39,933 nucleotides of DNA from Dissophora ornata (taxonomy: Eukaryota > Mortierellomycota > Mortierellomycetes > Mortierellales > Mortierellaceae), in assembly GCA_025201705.1 (NCBI GenBank), contig MU616637.1:1-39933 (forward strand), in the 5' to 3' direction. The stretch's first letter is position 1. Each line of letters starts with the position of its first letter. Made by a program: the position numbers and the translations under genes. The notes beneath the pieces were generated by a model. It saw nothing but the letters and a program-made list of their open reading frames with translations. It was not told where the DNA came from and did no database searches. Shown piece after piece: positions 39,404 to 39,933 of the stretch.

Positions 39404-39933
39404 ATGAGCAAGATCAATCCCCTCGACCAACTCGAGATCAGACTGTTGATAGCAGAGCACCTCAGAGGAGTCGACCTTGTCCACTGTCTTCGCGTTTGCC
39501 GGTCCTGGCACGATACATTTCTTCCTCTTGTGTGGAAAGACGTGTCCTTGGGCAAGACCAGCTGGGAACCACCATCTCAAGATTCACTCACGCCTGAGGT
39601 TCTAGGCTCCCACCGCCACCTCATCAAGGATCTCCACATCTTTGACTGGCAAGAGAACAACTCCCTTGTCTTCCCTCGGGTGCAAACGCTGTATTTCCAT
39701 CTTTTCGACGGCACAACGCCTTCTCTGGCAAAATACTTAGCGCCATTAATCGGGCAGAACCAGTCTTTAGTCAAGTTAAACCTCTGGAAACTCGATGATG
39801 ACATTGACTATCGGCTGTGGAAAGCGTTGCTGAAACTTCCACATCTGAGAGAACTGAGCCTAGGAATGTTACATATTCAAGAGGACGACATTGTCAGGTT
39901 CTGGACAGTCTGCGAAAATCTAGAGAGTCTGAA
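39404..39933 (+). CDS. F-box/LRR protein, copy 14 (partial, runs off the window)
   Basis: The frame is open from the conserved ATG to the last base of the window, 176 codons. The F-box is INPLDQLEIRLLIAEHLRGV then LVHCLRVCRSWHDTFLPLVW (residues about 4-50); Leu replaces the usual Pro of LPEI-like motifs, and His replaces the Arg in VRCLRVC. The linker KTSWEPPSQDSLTPEVLGSH resembles copy 11 but lacks the extra SPS residues. The first LRRs follow (QNQSLVKLNLWKLDDDIDYR, then LPHLRELSLGMLHIQEDDI and FWTVCENLESL). An in-frame ATG at 39350 would add 18 residues. No disabling change is seen in the part present; the LRR C-terminal half lies outside the window. Confidence 0.82.
   Translation, partial: MSKINPLDQLEIRLLIAEHLRGVDLVHCLRVCRSWHDTFLPLVWKDVSLGKTSWEPPSQDSLTPEVLGSHRHLIKDLHIFDWQENNSLVFPRVQTLYFHLFDGTTPSLAKYLAPLIGQNQSLVKLNLWKLDDDIDYRLWKALLKLPHLRELSLGMLHIQEDDIVRFWTVCENLESL

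Overview
The window is a stretch of eukaryotic, most probably fungal, nuclear DNA filled by one tandem gene family. Fourteen copies of an F-box/leucine-rich-repeat (LRR) protein gene all lie on the + strand, spaced mostly about 2.6-3.4 kb apart (up to about 4 kb where a truncated copy intervenes or the spacer carries insertions). The coding regions are single exons of about 480-500 codons. They open with a recognisable F-box, continue as irregular LRRs, and end at TAA beside an AATAAA-like polyadenylation signal. No ribosome-binding sites, operons, tRNA or rRNA genes are seen. Intronless, highly expanded F-box/LRR families are typical of early-diverging fungi such as Mortierellaceae; that placement is inferred from protein style only.

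Layout: the window opens in a spacer (1-900). Copies follow at 901-2367 (c1), 3545-5008 (c2), 6530-8002 (c3, amber stop), 9888-11357 (c4), 12949-14439 (c5), 14606-15331 (c6, truncated, amber stop), 16982-18427 (c7), 20291-21793 (c8, amber stop), 23242-24743 (c9, frameshift and amber stop), 26217-27677 (c10, start codon deleted), 29116-30591 (c11), 32337-33809 (c12), 36129-37514 (c13, F-box deleted) and 39404-39933 (c14, runs off the window). Seven complete copies and the partial c14 look functional; six are damaged. Copies 1-4 form one sequence subfamily, copies 5 and 7-14 largely another, and c12 looks hybrid.

The spacers (about 1.2-2.3 kb) are also copies of one another, so the repeated unit is gene plus spacer. 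No independent gene was convincingly found in them. Their differences record the array's history: a shared deletion of about 325 bp in four units, T-rich duplications in units 1, 6 and 7, and three insertions. These are about 0.3 kb upstream of c2, about 0.69 kb near 34.9-35.55 kb, and 247 bp at 35789-36035 flanked by 10-bp direct repeats.

From family knowledge, each intact protein would be a substrate-recognition subunit of an SCF (Skp1-cullin-F-box) ubiquitin ligase: the F-box binds Skp1 and the LRRs choose the target. Variation concentrated in parts of the LRR region, together with pseudogenes, fusions and mosaic copies, fits a birth-and-death array that diversifies recognition. The substrates cannot be read from the sequence.
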